A stretch of 64,000 bases of DNA, taken from Daphnia carinata. Taxonomy: Eukaryota > Arthropoda > Branchiopoda > Diplostraca > Daphniidae. Within the stretch, counting starts at the first letter, position 1, and each line of letters starts with the position of its first letter. Shown here one piece after another: positions 49,901-62,456 of this stretch. The stretch covers positions 9,648,778-9,712,777 of the forward strand of contig NC_081336.1 of the NCBI RefSeq assembly GCF_022539665.2, in the 5' to 3' direction. A program made the translations under genes and the position numbers. The notes under the pieces were generated by a model. It was given only the letters and a program-made list of their open reading frames with translations, ran no database searches and was not told the origin of the DNA.

Positions 49901-51353
49901 GTGTTGTTAACAACTTGTTAGGTCTAATACGAGCAATAATGGGTCTTTAGGCTGTTATCAACGCCTACCACCACATCCTAGTCTACATCTCGGCTTTGAT
50001 TTTGCTATGATTTATTGAGTGTCACTGGGAGTTGCATTCGGATTCTGCAGTCCGTTGTGTGAGATACCACAAGACTTCACTTATACTGTTGCATAAATTT
50101 CATGACTTCTTTAGTAATTATAGTACTGTATGTTTAATTGGCAGTGTATAGATAAAAAATGGTAGTATGTGACCCATCTCCAGGTCGACTATCACCGACA
50201 GTCTTCACAGCTAAAACGAAACGCTTTGATGGTTGATGCCAAATAGTTTACTGATCATAATCTGAATCTCGATGGTGTCTATTTGAAAGACGTGGATCGT
50301 TTGGTCCTGGCTCTGATTACAGGTTTAAAGTCTTATAATGGTTTCATTTTAAGTTAGAAATAACAATTTGTAAATTCTGTGTAAAATGTACATATATGTA
50401 ATTAATTATAGATGTGATGGAGTTCCCGATTGTGGACGAGTTCGTGATCCAAACTTCATGAGTGGTAAAGCCAATCTTTTATATTTAAAATATGTGGCTG
50501 TTAGCTTAATTTTATATTTTGTTTTTATTAGGCTTATGTATGCTTACATATGGGTTTGCGTGGAATCCTTGGGTGTTCCGCAGTTGCTGATTCAGGAAAT
50601 TTAGGTGTGGCAGTTATGTAAGCTGCTTCCATGCTACATCTTTGAGTGATTTATTTCTATGATGCACCCATTCTACGGCTCTGCAGTGAAACTGGTATTA
50701 ATTGCCCTCGTTGGTGTTTCTGTTTCATAACTGTGCGAGCTGTTTCTTCTAGTTTGTGTAATTGTTTTATTTTTTTTTATAGGACTGGCATGGGTTGATG
50801 GCGCTTTCTGTTTACCCGCCTTCATTGTTAAGGTTCCATTCAGGGCATAGCTCAGGTAATCTGTGGCATAAATAATTTTTGAGCTGTGATGTTTTAAGCA
50901 TATGACTGGCAGCCTGTGAGGCTATGATGTCAATCAGGATACTGAGCTCTTATTAATGCTATCTCTTTATTACTATTTTAATGAATAGTCGTTGTATTTT
51001 TCACGTGTCGTTTCAGGTTTTTTAAACGGGTGGTTGCGTGGACATTTCATGGCACCGTTCGTACCGAATTGGCCGCGATGTTGCATCGAGCAGCCTTCAC
51101 GGATTTGTCCCAATAACATTGGATGTCGAAGCTTCTCGAATTTCTGCTTGATAGAAATGGTGATGCAACACAATAGTAATTCAGTTTTATTTATGTAACA
51201 AACCAATTGAGATGCTTACATGTTGTTGAACCTTTAACTCCAGGGCATCTAATCGGTTGTCTCTGTTTTCCAGTTGCAATATTTTACTCTCCAAAAGTGA
51301 AATAATTTCAGTGTTGACAGAATGATGAATAAAATGTTTGTTTTTTTAAAGAA
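46945..51353. repeat. Duplicated non-coding DNA right of AK-C
   Basis: 47.05-48.47 kb repeats 38.1-39.9 kb. A unit of about 1.9 kb is then repeated: 48.43-49.2 kb matches 50.34-51.2 kb, including the LDLa-like block and the 'TTTTTTAAACGGGTGGTTGCGTGGACATTT' region (49.11 and 51.02 kb). 49.2-50.3 kb shows nothing I can assign. No protein gene is supported. Confidence 0.6.
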
Positions 51354-52255
51354 AAGAAATTAAAAATAGGAAAAGTAGTAGTTTTAAATGACGAGAATGT
51401 TTTTTAGAGATACGGTCTCATTTTTTGCGATTATGGGGCATGTTACCCGTGGCGTTCGTAGCGGAAATTTTTGGAACCATGTGAAACATAGAGAAACGGG
51501 CTTATTTTTCGCAGTTATGGGCCACGTTACCCGTGGCGTTCGTAGCGGGATTTTTGGAACTACAGAAAACGCATGATATAAACGTTAGGCAGTAGTCATA
51601 ACGTAGGTTGCGTTAGGAAGGGGTATTTGAGTTTCCATCATCTCAACAGTGTTTTGTTTTTGTTGTTTAATTGTGGGTTTTACCTCTACCCAAAGGATTG
51701 TGTTATAACAACCACTTGGAATTTGGATAACTCCAAAACTATAACTTCCAGGTAAGCCCAAATTGAATTTTCGGCACCGCCGTTGAATTGAGAGTTTGAA
51801 TCATGTATTTGTGTGGCAAACCTGATCTGCCATGTCGAACATAAATCACTAATTATGAGTAAAATATTATTACAAGATGTGCTATTTGCTATCAATATTC
51901 TGCAAGAATTGGACCTCCGATTTACTTTCTTCTGGTTATAGCAATATCTGTTCCACTATCACCTTAGTTCGGATGGATGCCAAATTAAGGTGATGGTTTT
52001 GAAACATAAGCTTCAATTGTTATGTGTGCGGTTGTCCTTTGAAGTGGTATGTAGGCCGCACCTGAAAATTGAACTTAAAGAACTTTGAATGCCCCTATTA
52101 AGTTAATTTTTTTATATTTTACGCTTGAAACTATGCAGATCTTGTGTACCTTGTTAAGGAGAACATAGTTCATTTTTTAAATTTCCGAAATTTAAACTTC
52201 CGGTTTAAGATCCGGTTTTTAAATGCTTAATAAGTCCCCATCTGTTGGTCTGAAC

Positions 52256-52474
52256 AAAAAAAGATCGATATTTTCGTGATCCTCGTGAAATTTGGGATCT
52301 AATCCATGTGTCAGTAGAAAATACCCGAAAATCGTCAAAAATCGCAAATTTCCCTGAACTATAGTTCAGGGAAAATCACGATTTTGGCCAAAATGGACTT
52401 TTCGCCAAAAACGGATCAAAATAGGTCAGACACACCCTAAATTTCATGAGGATCACGAAAATCATATTCGTTTT
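52256..52474. repeat. 219-bp foldback (hairpin) centred on a perfect 26-bp palindrome
   Basis: Arms at 52256-52294 and 52437-52474 are inverted copies (ATTTTCGTGATCCTC). Inner arms (AAAATCGT / ACGATTTT) and a perfect palindrome at 52349-52374 (centre AACTATAGTT) continue the pairing to the middle. No coding content. Probably a foldback or MITE relic. Confidence 0.75.
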
Positions 52475-52757
52475 GTTGTGGGCCCCGTATTTCTGGAGAT
52501 ATAGGCAACTTCTGGTCACTTCCGGTAAATTTTTTTTCAACTTTGCGAAAAGTAAAAAATGAACATTAATATTCCAAACATTTTTAGCATTTTGATCATA
52601 AGTAGTAGCTTCTATTCTCTAACCAGCGCTTTGTTTTTGATTCTTAATTGTGGTTTTTACCTCTACTTAAAGGGGTTTTATAACAATTACGTCGAATTTG
52701 AATAACTCCTAAACTATAACTTTCAGGTAAAAACAAACTGAAGTTTCGACATCACCG

Positions 52758-53042
52758 TTGAATTGCGAGTTCAAACCATGTATTGTTATGGCAATATCTA
52801 GGTTTCAAACATTAATTATAAAAATACAAAAAGTCGGGCTTAATTTTTTTGTCGGGCTTATTTTTAAATCTGACGAAATTGAATTTCCGCTAGATGGCGA
52901 TGTAAGTTCATCAGCTGTAGTGCCAGAAATCAAACTATTTTGTGCTCGTAGAAGTTCAATCAAAACAAATGGTGTGTCAAAATGTGTTTTCCTTTTTTGT
53001 GTTGATCAAGTAAAGCTCATCATCGGATTATTTTTTGTGTAA
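52758..53042 (+). CDS. Paralogue of the 94-codon small ORF
   Basis: Same start, length and most residues as 1375-1659; differences are scattered substitutions with no frame change. Unrecognised; see that entry for alternatives. Confidence 0.2.
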   Translation: MNCEFKPCIVMAISRFQTLIIKIQKVGLNFFVGLIFKSDEIEFPLDGDVSSSAVVPEIKLFCARRSSIKTNGVSKCVFLFCVDQVKLIIGLFFV

Positions 53043-53890
53043 CAGGGTAACAGGTGTGGTGAACTATCATCATACTTATTACTTAATTTTATCAGCAACT
53101 ATCCATCATAGTTTTCTCATGCTCGCGAAGAGGTACTAGACATATATTTTCCAATAAGAATCCCATTGCCATTATTCTGCTGTTGAGAAGTAGCTCATCA
53201 AATCAATATTGCAAAGGATACTGGCACGCTATCATCTTGGCATTTCGACTGATCCTTTCACATAGTGTGATTTTGAGTTGAAGAGAGAGGTATTAGACTC
53301 ATATTTTGGCATTCAGTGTTTTAAATTGCCATAATTCTGCTTTTATTTTTAGCCTGCAACTAAAATTGAAAAAAATGCAGCCAAAGAGATCATTCTTCGC
53401 AAGCTCATCATTGTGTGTAAGTTTGAATGTGATGGGTGCAGCATCTTCCTCACAACTGCGTGGAAAACGATTGGAAACCACAAATTCAGCAGTCTTCTCA
53501 CTATTCCTACCTTGCCAGTCACCACACTTTGACGTGAACATCAGCACCACTACGCCTCAGTATTTTAAGTTTCTTTTTTCTTTAGTATTACTTTTTTTTA
53601 AGATTAATATCTTATTATAGGACTACCAAGCCTGCCTCATCATCCGGAAAATTGCTGGCCCTGCAAACTCCCCAGTCTACGGACAGCAGGCCTAAGTAAA
53701 AAAAGGCCCTTCTTCACCTCGCCCGTCATCGTTTCGCCGTCGCCCTGTCATCGCTTCGCCCATCGTCCCGTCATCGCTTCGCCCGTCGTCCCGTCATCGC
53801 TTCGCCCGTCGCCGCCTAGTGGTCGCCTCATCTTCGCCTCGTGGTCTTCGTGGTATCGTTGTTATTTTACGTAATGTATAGTGTGCTAAT

Positions 53891-54212
53891 TAACAGGTTG
53901 GCTGCCACGCCCCTTTTTGTTCCCCTTTTTTTTTTAGCTTGATAGGGACGGGCCGCGCTGCTCTACTCCATGGTCCATGTGCCGTGGGGTGGAGCTGTCG
54001 CCACTGCCCAAGATTCGCCGTAAGGCGCACCCAGGCAATGCACCACAGGGCCTCCCTTTTTTCCGATGCGATGCTTGGTTGCCAGGGGGTGTGCATTCCC
54101 CTAATGGCTTCCAACATCGTGTCAGCCCGGACCATTGTGTCCCCCTCTGTCGCCATCCATCAGATGGCGATGTAGTTACTGTAGTGGTAGGGGCGTGGCA
54201 GCCAACCTGTTA
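53891..54212. mobile_element. MITE-like element, second copy (322 bp)
   Basis: Same 21-bp terminal inverted repeats (TAACAGGTTGGCTGCC...) as 2588-2901; the interior differs mainly by a few small indels. Confidence 0.75.
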
Positions 54213-54339
54213 GTTGTATTGTGTATTGTATGTATGTTGTATTTTGTATTGTCATGTAAAGTGGTGGAATAGTGGGTGGAAGGAGGGACAATAAAAGAAT
54301 TTAAAAGTTATTTCACGTTGTATTTATCTATGTAGTTGA

Positions 54340-54410
54340 TAGCTGAGTTGGGGTTTGAACCCAAGACTACTGTCATGCTACTCCGATACTTTACCATTAA
54401 GCTACCATTA
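54340..54410 (-). tRNA. tRNA-like sequence, copy of the 3.03-kb one
   Basis: Box A TAGCTTAATGG is intact; box B has decayed to GGTTCAAACCC. Non-functional in all likelihood. Confidence 0.35.
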
Positions 54411-54506
54411 ACGTTCATTTAAAAGTAGATAGTACTAAATAACCTTGTCTGCTGTGCATACGTAGATAGGCATTCAAATTCCAGTTAGTGTTAGTACAGA
54501 CCGTCA

Positions 54507-54572
54507 TGGGTGAACGGAACGCCGCTGGTCTAGCGTACCAATTGTATGAGGTTCGATTCCTCAAGAAGCCTG
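54507..54572 (+). tRNA. tRNA-like sequence, weak
   Basis: On the plus strand a perfect T-arm (TGAGG TTCGATT CCTCA, with box B GGTTCGATTCC) is preceded by a hairpin CGCT/AGCG. Acceptor and D arms do not fold well. Likely a tRNA relic. Confidence 0.3.
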
Positions 54573-54794
54573 AAATACACTAGTATGTAAATGAATACAC
54601 ACTTATTAGATGTTACTGTCGACTATTTGAATTTAAGTACAACTTGAAAAAGTATGAATAGACAAACACCCGGTCAATAATAAATACAACTTTTCCAAAA
54701 AATGTTGTTTAAAAAACTTTTTATTGACAATTCTCTGCACTTTAGAATTAGTTTTGCAACTTAAAAAGGGCACAACAGCCCTTTCATAGTTGCC

Positions 54795-55066
54795 GTCAAC
54801 CCAGGCAGGGGGAGACACTGCCTTGTTGACCCACCGGGGAGATTACCCGGTGATTGGCTAAGAGAAGCCGGAAGAAGAGCCGAAGATTTGGAACATTTTT
54901 ACAGGAGCGATTAACCTTTAGTTCGGATTTGTGGGCAGCCACGTCGCCCTCCGTGAACACATCATCGGACTACGCGGCACCCCACGTCCCCTTTCCGGCC
55001 AGAGCCCTCCAAACCGTGGTATATGTTGTTTTTAAATATACCTACAGTAGGGGCATGACCCCCTAC
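54795..55066 (+). other. Cluster of strong small hairpins, possible structured RNA
   Basis: GTCAAC(54795)/GTTGAC(54825) enclosing GGCAG(54804)/CTGCC(54818); then CACCGGG(54832)/CCCGGTG(54846); then GTAGGGG(55047)/CCCCTAC(55060). The block is GC-rich against AT-rich flanks. It does not match an RNA family I know. A transposon terminus is an alternative. Confidence 0.3.
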
Positions 55067-55139
55067 GGGCTTATTAAAAATCTAGGGGAAACGGGGCTAC
55101 AGAAAGAAGGGAGCCCAGATATGCACTTCAATTTTTTAA

Positions 55140-57480
55140 ATATTAATTACCGTTTTTAAATGAGAACGTGAATAAAGTACGGAAATTCCATGTAGTGTAT
55201 CCAATCATAATACTTCATTCAGTACCTTGCCCCAAACAAGGAACCTTTTCAGATCAAAATTTATGATTAATCTATAATTAGACAATCAAACTCCATTAAG
55301 CATAAAAACTCTTGTTTCATATATATATTTCATACCTTATATGATTCGTGAAATGATTGCTTAGCATATTCTTCTGGGAGAAGCTTCGGAAGAGACAACT
55401 GGAAATGATAACATACTTGATATATACACGTACAACATACGACAAGTCCCATTGGAGTTTGCATTGTTGATAGACACGTTCCCAGAATGAACAAAATCCT
55501 TTCCTATTGAACAGGGAAGAGTTACGTAGATAATACACAATTATATAAAAGCTTCATTTTTACTTACAAGTAAATATTAAGAAGAAGAAATTGGTCCTTG
55601 AAATGTTAGTGAATAAGAACATAATCCGTTAATGTAACATCTGCAACATCAAACCTGAATCTCATTCAAAAACTAGCATTCCAATTAGACAACCAAATAG
55701 CAAACTCAGAACAAATAAGGATAATGTAGGCTGTGCCATGTATGTGAAAATGTTACGTTTAAAGTAAACTTGCAGACAAGTTGTCATTTGTAATTAGGCA
55801 ATCATTTCACTCATCCTCAAGTCAAGATCAATTTAATAAGAAACACACCCTACCTGAAGTTGGAATGTGATTGACGAATCATGAAAATTGACACCTTTGT
55901 TGCCAACATTTCTTACATCTGGGATGGCTGGCCGCAATGAGAATCCTTTTCAAATTCACTACAACTGTTCAGCTATGAAAAGACAGAAAATGTGTCACAC
56001 TGGGCAAGTTTGTTGAGCCCACTGTTAAACAATTGATCAGGAGCTTGATTCCTTCAAGCTCGAAGCCGATAACAATCCCAGTGAATTGAATGACTAAAGA
56101 ACAAATAATTGCTTGTTAAAATTATACACTTGTTTTGAATTCTTACTTAAAAAGTTTAAGTACCTGACCAGAACAGCTGACAGAACAGTTGTGAAGGCCA
56201 TGAAAATGAATTGTTATGTTCTCCGCTAGATGTCTCGAAAATAATCAGAACATTTATTACCGTGCAGAACACTTTTGGACAAGTGTAAACAAATTACCTT
56301 GAATTTACTTGCAAACGCGTTACGCAAAAAATGTGACTCATGCTTTCCCTTCTTGAGGTTTGAACTCAAGACTTTCGAAATACTGAACAGAACCTGTACC
56401 ACATAACCTTTTTCTTGTAATTGTAGTGTAATCGATTTTAGTATCACGTTATGACTAATGCGTAAGGCTGCGTTTAGGATGGTTCCAAAAAATCCCGCTA
56501 CGAACGCCACGGGTAACGTAGTCCATAATCGTGAAAAAATAGCCTCGTAATATTTGCACCAGGATGGTTCTAAAAAATCCCGCTACGAACGCCACGGGTA
56601 ATGCATCCCATAATCGTGAAAAAGAAATAAACCCGCATTTCCACAATAAGTCTTTTATTTTCAACTTATAATTGTATTTTATGCTAACGTTCATATTTTC
56701 CGTCCACGACAAATTTGATATGAAGAAATAAAATTTTTTTCAAAGAAATGTGAGCAAATTCTCATAAATCATATACTTTGGCATGCGTTATGATACGACA
56801 AGCACAATATGTGTAATAAACAATGGCTGATATAGCCTACCAACAATCCTGTAAATACTAGTAATATGCAATAAATATTAATTATATTGCTTAGATCAAG
56901 AATTCATTAATTTGTTTTTTTTTTAACTGTAAGTTGTCAATGCCAAGTTATTGTTGACCTTGTATTGCGAGCTTGCTGCAATAAGCATAACATCTACCAT
57001 AAAACAATATAATGATCCACTTTCTTAAAATTCTTTCCCTTTCTACTTTTCAAAATTTCTGTTTCAACTTTTGTTTAACAAATAACTGCGTAAATGGCAA
57101 GCTATGTGGAAATATATCGTAACCTTGTTAGAAATAACACACAGCAGGTGCTGCCATTTTAAATTGACGATGAAAACCCAAGTCTCCGTCTAATATACTC
57201 TATATATATATATATATGTTCATGGAAATTTGCAGCGAACAACTGCATCGCCACATTCACTCACTATCCATTACTTTTCTTAAATCATTCGAGCGTTAAC
57301 CAGAACAGCCCATATTTTTTCAAGACTAGCCTAAATGCCACTACGTGCTATATACTTTGTCAACCCACGCACTAGTAGCCTCCATTTACAGTAAGTATGG
57401 ACGATCGCGTTTGGCAGAAAGCTTCATGTACGTGGTAATTGCACCTATGGGCAATGAATGCAACAAAACATTTTAAAAAG
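55140..57480. other. AT-rich non-coding DNA with inverted motif pair
   Basis: The only structure seen is the inverted pair of the 20-bp core motif (56495-56514 and 56580-56599) and a TA microsatellite near 57200-57218. No gene is supported. Confidence 0.5.
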
Positions 57481-60400
57481 GAGCAGCTCAGTACCTATCA
57501 AATCAAAAAACACCAGCATAGTTAGTAACAAATAGCTAATTAAAACAGTCAACTATACTCAACTGCTGACGGACATCCGACAAAGATGAATTTCACGACG
57601 TTGAGCTTCAACAACAGACCTGCTAGGACGGCCGTTGAAAGAAAATTGACGTACGTTCAGAGTCCAAATACAAGACCTGGTATGAGCTCGTTGTCACCAC
57701 GTAGCACGGTACAACGCCCGGAGAACTGCAATCTAACAAACAAACAAGCCATCCAACGTTTTGTTTTGCGTCTGTCACTTGAACAACAACATTCGACTTC
57801 CTATCTCAATATTGTACATCAAATTTGATACACTTCCTGCACACAGACAATTATATTTAAAAATTTAGTGCGGATAGTGTGGAATGGAAATTCTAGTGTA
57901 AAAACCTGCTGTGTTATCTTTCCCACTTCACTTTTATATACTTTTGTTTAAATTTATTTTAGAAAGATGTTATGAAAATGGAACAAGAAATGCTACCTTT
58001 TTTTTCACCAACCACCTTCAATCCAACAGGTTTACTTTGTCATCTCCATGGCTGTTAAGTCTGCAACATGAATTAGGTTAATATTCTTAAAAATAAAAAC
58101 ATTAAAAAAAGTGGAGGCTGAATAGCTAACTAATCTAAAACCCCTTTACTTAAATATACTTGCGAATTATGTGTAACTTTCACATCCATTTTATAAACAC
58201 CACCCGTTTGTCCACTGCAACAGCACCACTTGAACAGTTCTTCCATGTTAAACCCTCAAAATGGGACATAGTGTTAACATAAGCATAATCCGAAATAGAA
58301 GTATAAATAAGATTTACCTGTGTATGAATATGCTATCACCATATTTTGATCCTGATTTTTGTCAGTACATCAAGAACGCGTTAAGAATTGCACTATAGGA
58401 ATTGACAACTTGACCAATTTCACCTCACAGCAAATGACATCCATATTCGAACTCGAGTTAGATATCTGTTCTTTCTTCTTCAACAATTTTCTTGACCCCA
58501 AACAAATGTAAATTCAATTTTTAGCTACCTACTCTTAAAATCATTACGTATCTTGAATAAAACAAAGTTAAAAGCAGAAAAGACATGAACACAAAAAAGG
58601 AATTACCGTACTTCAAATTAAACCAAAGCTAGAAAAAAGTGAGGATAACCACAAATAAACGCAGAACAAGACACTCACTGATCACTACATCAATTCAATA
58701 CCTTTCTCAAATACTTTTTCCTCTTGTTTCCACTTAATTAAGATAGCTTTAGGATAACAGTTATTAAATTCATCTCGAATTCTTACTTTGCTTAACTTTT
58801 AGAAGTATGTTCTCTTTCATGTACAGAAAGGTACCACAATAAGTATCACCTTTTCTAGTTATCTCTAGCATGGGAGCGGTCAGATTTGTTACCTTGCAGT
58901 TTAGAATGACTCCATTTTCTCCACAATGTGGTCGAATAACTGGTTAGCTTTAGATTAGAAATCAATTTCCAGGATTCCGATAAAAGGTATGTCAGTTCTG
59001 AGCAGAGCACGCAAGTAACTACTGCACCTTTTCAATCAAAATGGCCAAGCGAATTAGCTTCTACAACTGTCGAACTGCTGATTTCCGGACAAAAGAACGT
59101 AAAAGGACTGTTACCAACATGGATTTCCGTTTAACCTCGTAAACCTACACAAGAAAAGGCAAATTAAAATTATTTACAGCAGACAAACACAAAAATTCAT
59201 TTTTTTACCATCCAGTTAATCCAAGTTTTTATATTTACTGTGAAATGTTTAAAAGAAAAATAAACTCAATATAGGTGGTCTGCTTACCTTCCAGTTACTG
59301 CAACACTTCAAAACTATGTTGACTTTACGAAGGTAACAGGCACTCTTTTCGTTAACGACCTATCCCCCGTTGAATGATTGAATTAAGATACCCCCTTCAG
59401 TGAACAAAACTAATAAATAATAACTATTTTTTCTTTCTCTCTTCGTGTAGCATTCCAACCAATGAATGAAACCAATTCACCTAACGATAAATTAGACCCA
59501 ACTACGAATAAATAAGAAGAAAGGGAAATTAATAACATTAAAACACGATTGGTGTAGTACCTACTTTCAACACATTAGCTGCCACGGTGCTTATGTTGAG
59601 TCTTCAATAATCTGCTGGGCCGGCCTTGTCCAGTTGACATTAGACAAGCTCAGGAACAAACACCTGCCTTCATATCTAAAACTAAAAACAATATTGGAAA
59701 TTAATATCTTAAAAAAGAGAAACCAACAACAGTTCAAATGAAATATAACATTACTGAAACACAAGGGTGGTAGAAGATCTCAATCCACCATTCCAGCCAA
59801 CGACAATGATGATTCATGGGGAGATTGACCTGAACCTACAGATATAATAACACTTGCATGAAAAATTGAGCAACCATTCCCTTACGACCTTATACATATA
59901 CGTTCACCATGCTTTGCAGAGAAACCATTTTACGTTCAGGCAGTTTTAGGCGGGAAGTTCACAGATAAGGGAAGTGCTCTCCGCCCAACACATTTTGAAA
60001 GTTATCAACATTATTAACTATTGGCTTTAAATTTATAAATGATGTTGCACTTAATGATTAGCTAAACCCTTTAATGTAACAAATTACCAGATAGTTTTCC
60101 TGATTCCAAATGGAGAAGCCCAAAGTCGCTCTTGCAGGACCAGGACAATGTCCACAGCGCGTGTCAACCCTATCAAAGAAAGTAATCGTGCCGGATATCG
60201 CCATTTTTGGACTATTTAGAAGGAAGGGAAAAATGTTGCCAGATGTCAGCGAATATTTGTTTCCTTTTTATTCACATTTACAAAATATCTTCAATACGTA
60301 TACATTCATATTTATCTAGTTTATAGAAATTTTATAAATCCAACGCCATAAAAAAAATTGTGCTTTACGTACGAGAACGTTAAAACTTAAAAATCTGACA

Positions 60401-61010
60401 GCGTCGATTGTGACTAGTATGTGATGTCGGTGCTAAACTTGTCAACAAATCTTGTGAAGCCGAAAAGTGAAATGAATATTCATCTGAAATTATAGTAGGG
60501 ATTTTAGAAGAAGAGTACTTTCCACAGACTGGCCTCAGCATATTATGACTTTGCTGGACACGAAGGCTTCATTTGAACAGTTAAACCTTTGTTGGTATTT
60601 GTAATCGTCACTCGGAGGGGGTTAATAACCAATTAACCGTTAAAGAACAACGGGTTTGCAGAGATTTGTACCACTGGCTTTTGAAGCACTTGCTTTACCA
60701 AGTAGCAAACTGTGGCATTTTGTAAATGTTACTCTATCACATCATCGGTCTGGACGTATTTGAAGGACATTCGGGAAACACTTTTTCTTTATTCATTACA
60801 ATCATTTTAATGTTTTAAAACATACACTCAATATTTCAAAATATTTTTATTACTACCTGTTTAGATGTATAATTGCTACGTATTTTTACACCCTACCACC
60901 TTGTTTGGCTCACGAAACAGATCACCGTAACGTGCATTCAACAGTAACATGAAATTGTAACAAACTTTTTACCCAAGAGCTTAGTAAAAAACAAAAAAAC
61001 ACTCCTGTAA
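57480..61010. repeat. Duplicated non-coding DNA, right copy of 12.4-16.97 kb
   Basis: 57.5-58.3 kb matches 15.2-15.9 kb, 59.5-60.42 kb matches 14.57-14.7 plus 16.1-16.97 kb, and 60.59-61.0 kb matches 12.4-12.8 kb. The order differs from the left copy. It includes the 69-codon frame at 60110-60319 and a tRNA relic at 60644-60714. Confidence 0.6.
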
Positions 61011-61379
61011 TTTCATTTGATTTGCAAATCCTAGAGCAAAAGTCTGTTCTGTTGATTTTTATAATTGTCTCAGCAAAGCTTTCATCTTAAAGGCTTTTAT
61101 TTTACATTGATAAGTAAATTTATAAATTGTTTGTTGTTTTTACATGAAAACCAAACAAAGTTTCATGATACTTTTTACGCGGTAGCCATGAATCTTATTC
61201 TCATTGAATTTAGTAGAAGGTAAACTGTACACTGGAAAATTTGTGCATCGATCACGAAGTTCGTCCGTCAAGAGATACGTGAACCCAAATATCTGGTACG
61301 TTTAAAATTAAGTCATGTTATTTGAGTAAACTCAAGTAAATTTCAAAGCAACACGATTAAAATTCGTTTCAAGAAACGT

Positions 61380-61772
61380 TTGAAAGTCAGTAAGTTTTCC
61401 TTGCCACGTATCTCGTATGTTAAAAACAGTTTGGATATCAAAAGCACCGAGTTGTGTGCGCCTTTCGAAAGGCAACTGCTACTCGCCAGAATGAACTCAA
61501 CTCCAAACTTGAATCTAGATAACCTTAAGACATTTGATGAGGCATGTGTACAAATTGCCTTCATCGCGTTGCCCCCTGGCAATCTAGCTGATGGTTCTCT
61601 GATGCGGACTGGTGAAATAAGACAGAGTCGTGCTTCTAATACGTGTTTTATAAATATGCAATGTAGTTTTACTTTTGATATTTCCTTTATAATGAGTCTG
61701 TCAATCGCTTTACTCACAGGTAAACATGGGTTGAAAGAGAATTTTGTACCCACTGAAAAAAAAAATATATAA
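61380..61772 (+). CDS. Unrecognised 130-codon ORF
   Basis: Open from an ATG-less start region through LLLARMNSTPNLNLDNL to a lysine-rich end. The complementary strand is also open for 148 codons (61789-61343), so the coding strand is ambiguous. No domain, signal or splice context is convincing. It lies about 0.7 kb upstream of the C1q gene and has no copy in the left block. Confidence 0.2.
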   Translation: MKVSKFSLPRISYVKNSLDIKSTELCAPFERQLLLARMNSTPNLNLDNLKTFDEACVQIAFIALPPGNLADGSLMRTGEIRQSRASNTCFINMQCSFTFDISFIMSLSIALLTGKHGLKENFVPTEKKNI

Positions 61773-62149
61773 TAACAAAAATAAATCAACGCAATAAAAA
61801 AAACCGTAAGTAATTTTTGGAATGTTTAATTTTATTCTGTAGTTATGCATCACTTTTAACTTTGTCCCTTTACTAAGGTTAAATGAAAAATTACAACGAT
61901 TTTATACATGCACAAAACGAATGAGAAACATAATGGGTCAGGGGGGTAAGTAATTTTCCTGTTGACCATTTCCAGTTCGCTTTTTTGCGTTTTTTTCTTT
62001 TTTCAGGATCGACTAGCATCACCTAAACTTATGTAGAGAAATGAAGAGGAAAAGACGCGGGAACGACGACCAAGAAACCGAAATGCTGTTGGATTCGTGA
62101 TAGATGAGAAAGGAAATGTGAAAGAAGAGAACGAAAGACGCGATTAATT

Positions 62150-62456
62150 CGAGAAAAAGGGGAACAGAATGCTGATGGTAAGGATCAATGAAGGTCTATC
62201 ATTCTTGATTTATGGAATAGTTTGACAACGTCCTTGAGACTTGCTTTCGCAATCTGGAAAATACGCTGCAACTAAGAAGAAATGGCGTTTGCGCTATATG
62301 TCTCGTAGATAAGATCTGATAAATGGATTCTTCAGTTACCACTGCAACTGACCTCTTTTTTTAAATAAATGTCTATTCACAACATTCTCTAAGCATTTAA
62401 ACCAGTTAATAGTTTGCCCGGTATTTCATTTTAATCCGCTGTGCGAAGGCGAAAGG
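62150..62456 (+). promoter_or_regulatory. Upstream region of the C1q gene
   Basis: Conserved nearly base for base in the truncated copy at 16996-17308. It contains 'GTAGATAAGATC.GATAAATGG' (two GATA-like sites) and 'TGCTTTCGCAATCT'. No TATA box is seen. Promoter function is inferred from position. Confidence 0.4.

Larger units (their letters stand above)
51354..54478 (+). repeat. Segmental duplication, right copy
   Basis: Partner of 487-3165, same orientation. It carries the motif pair, the 94-codon frame (52758-53042), the shorter minisatellite (53721-53815), the MITE (53891-54212) and a tRNA-like sequence (54340-54410), plus a 219-bp foldback absent from the left copy. Confidence 0.85.
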
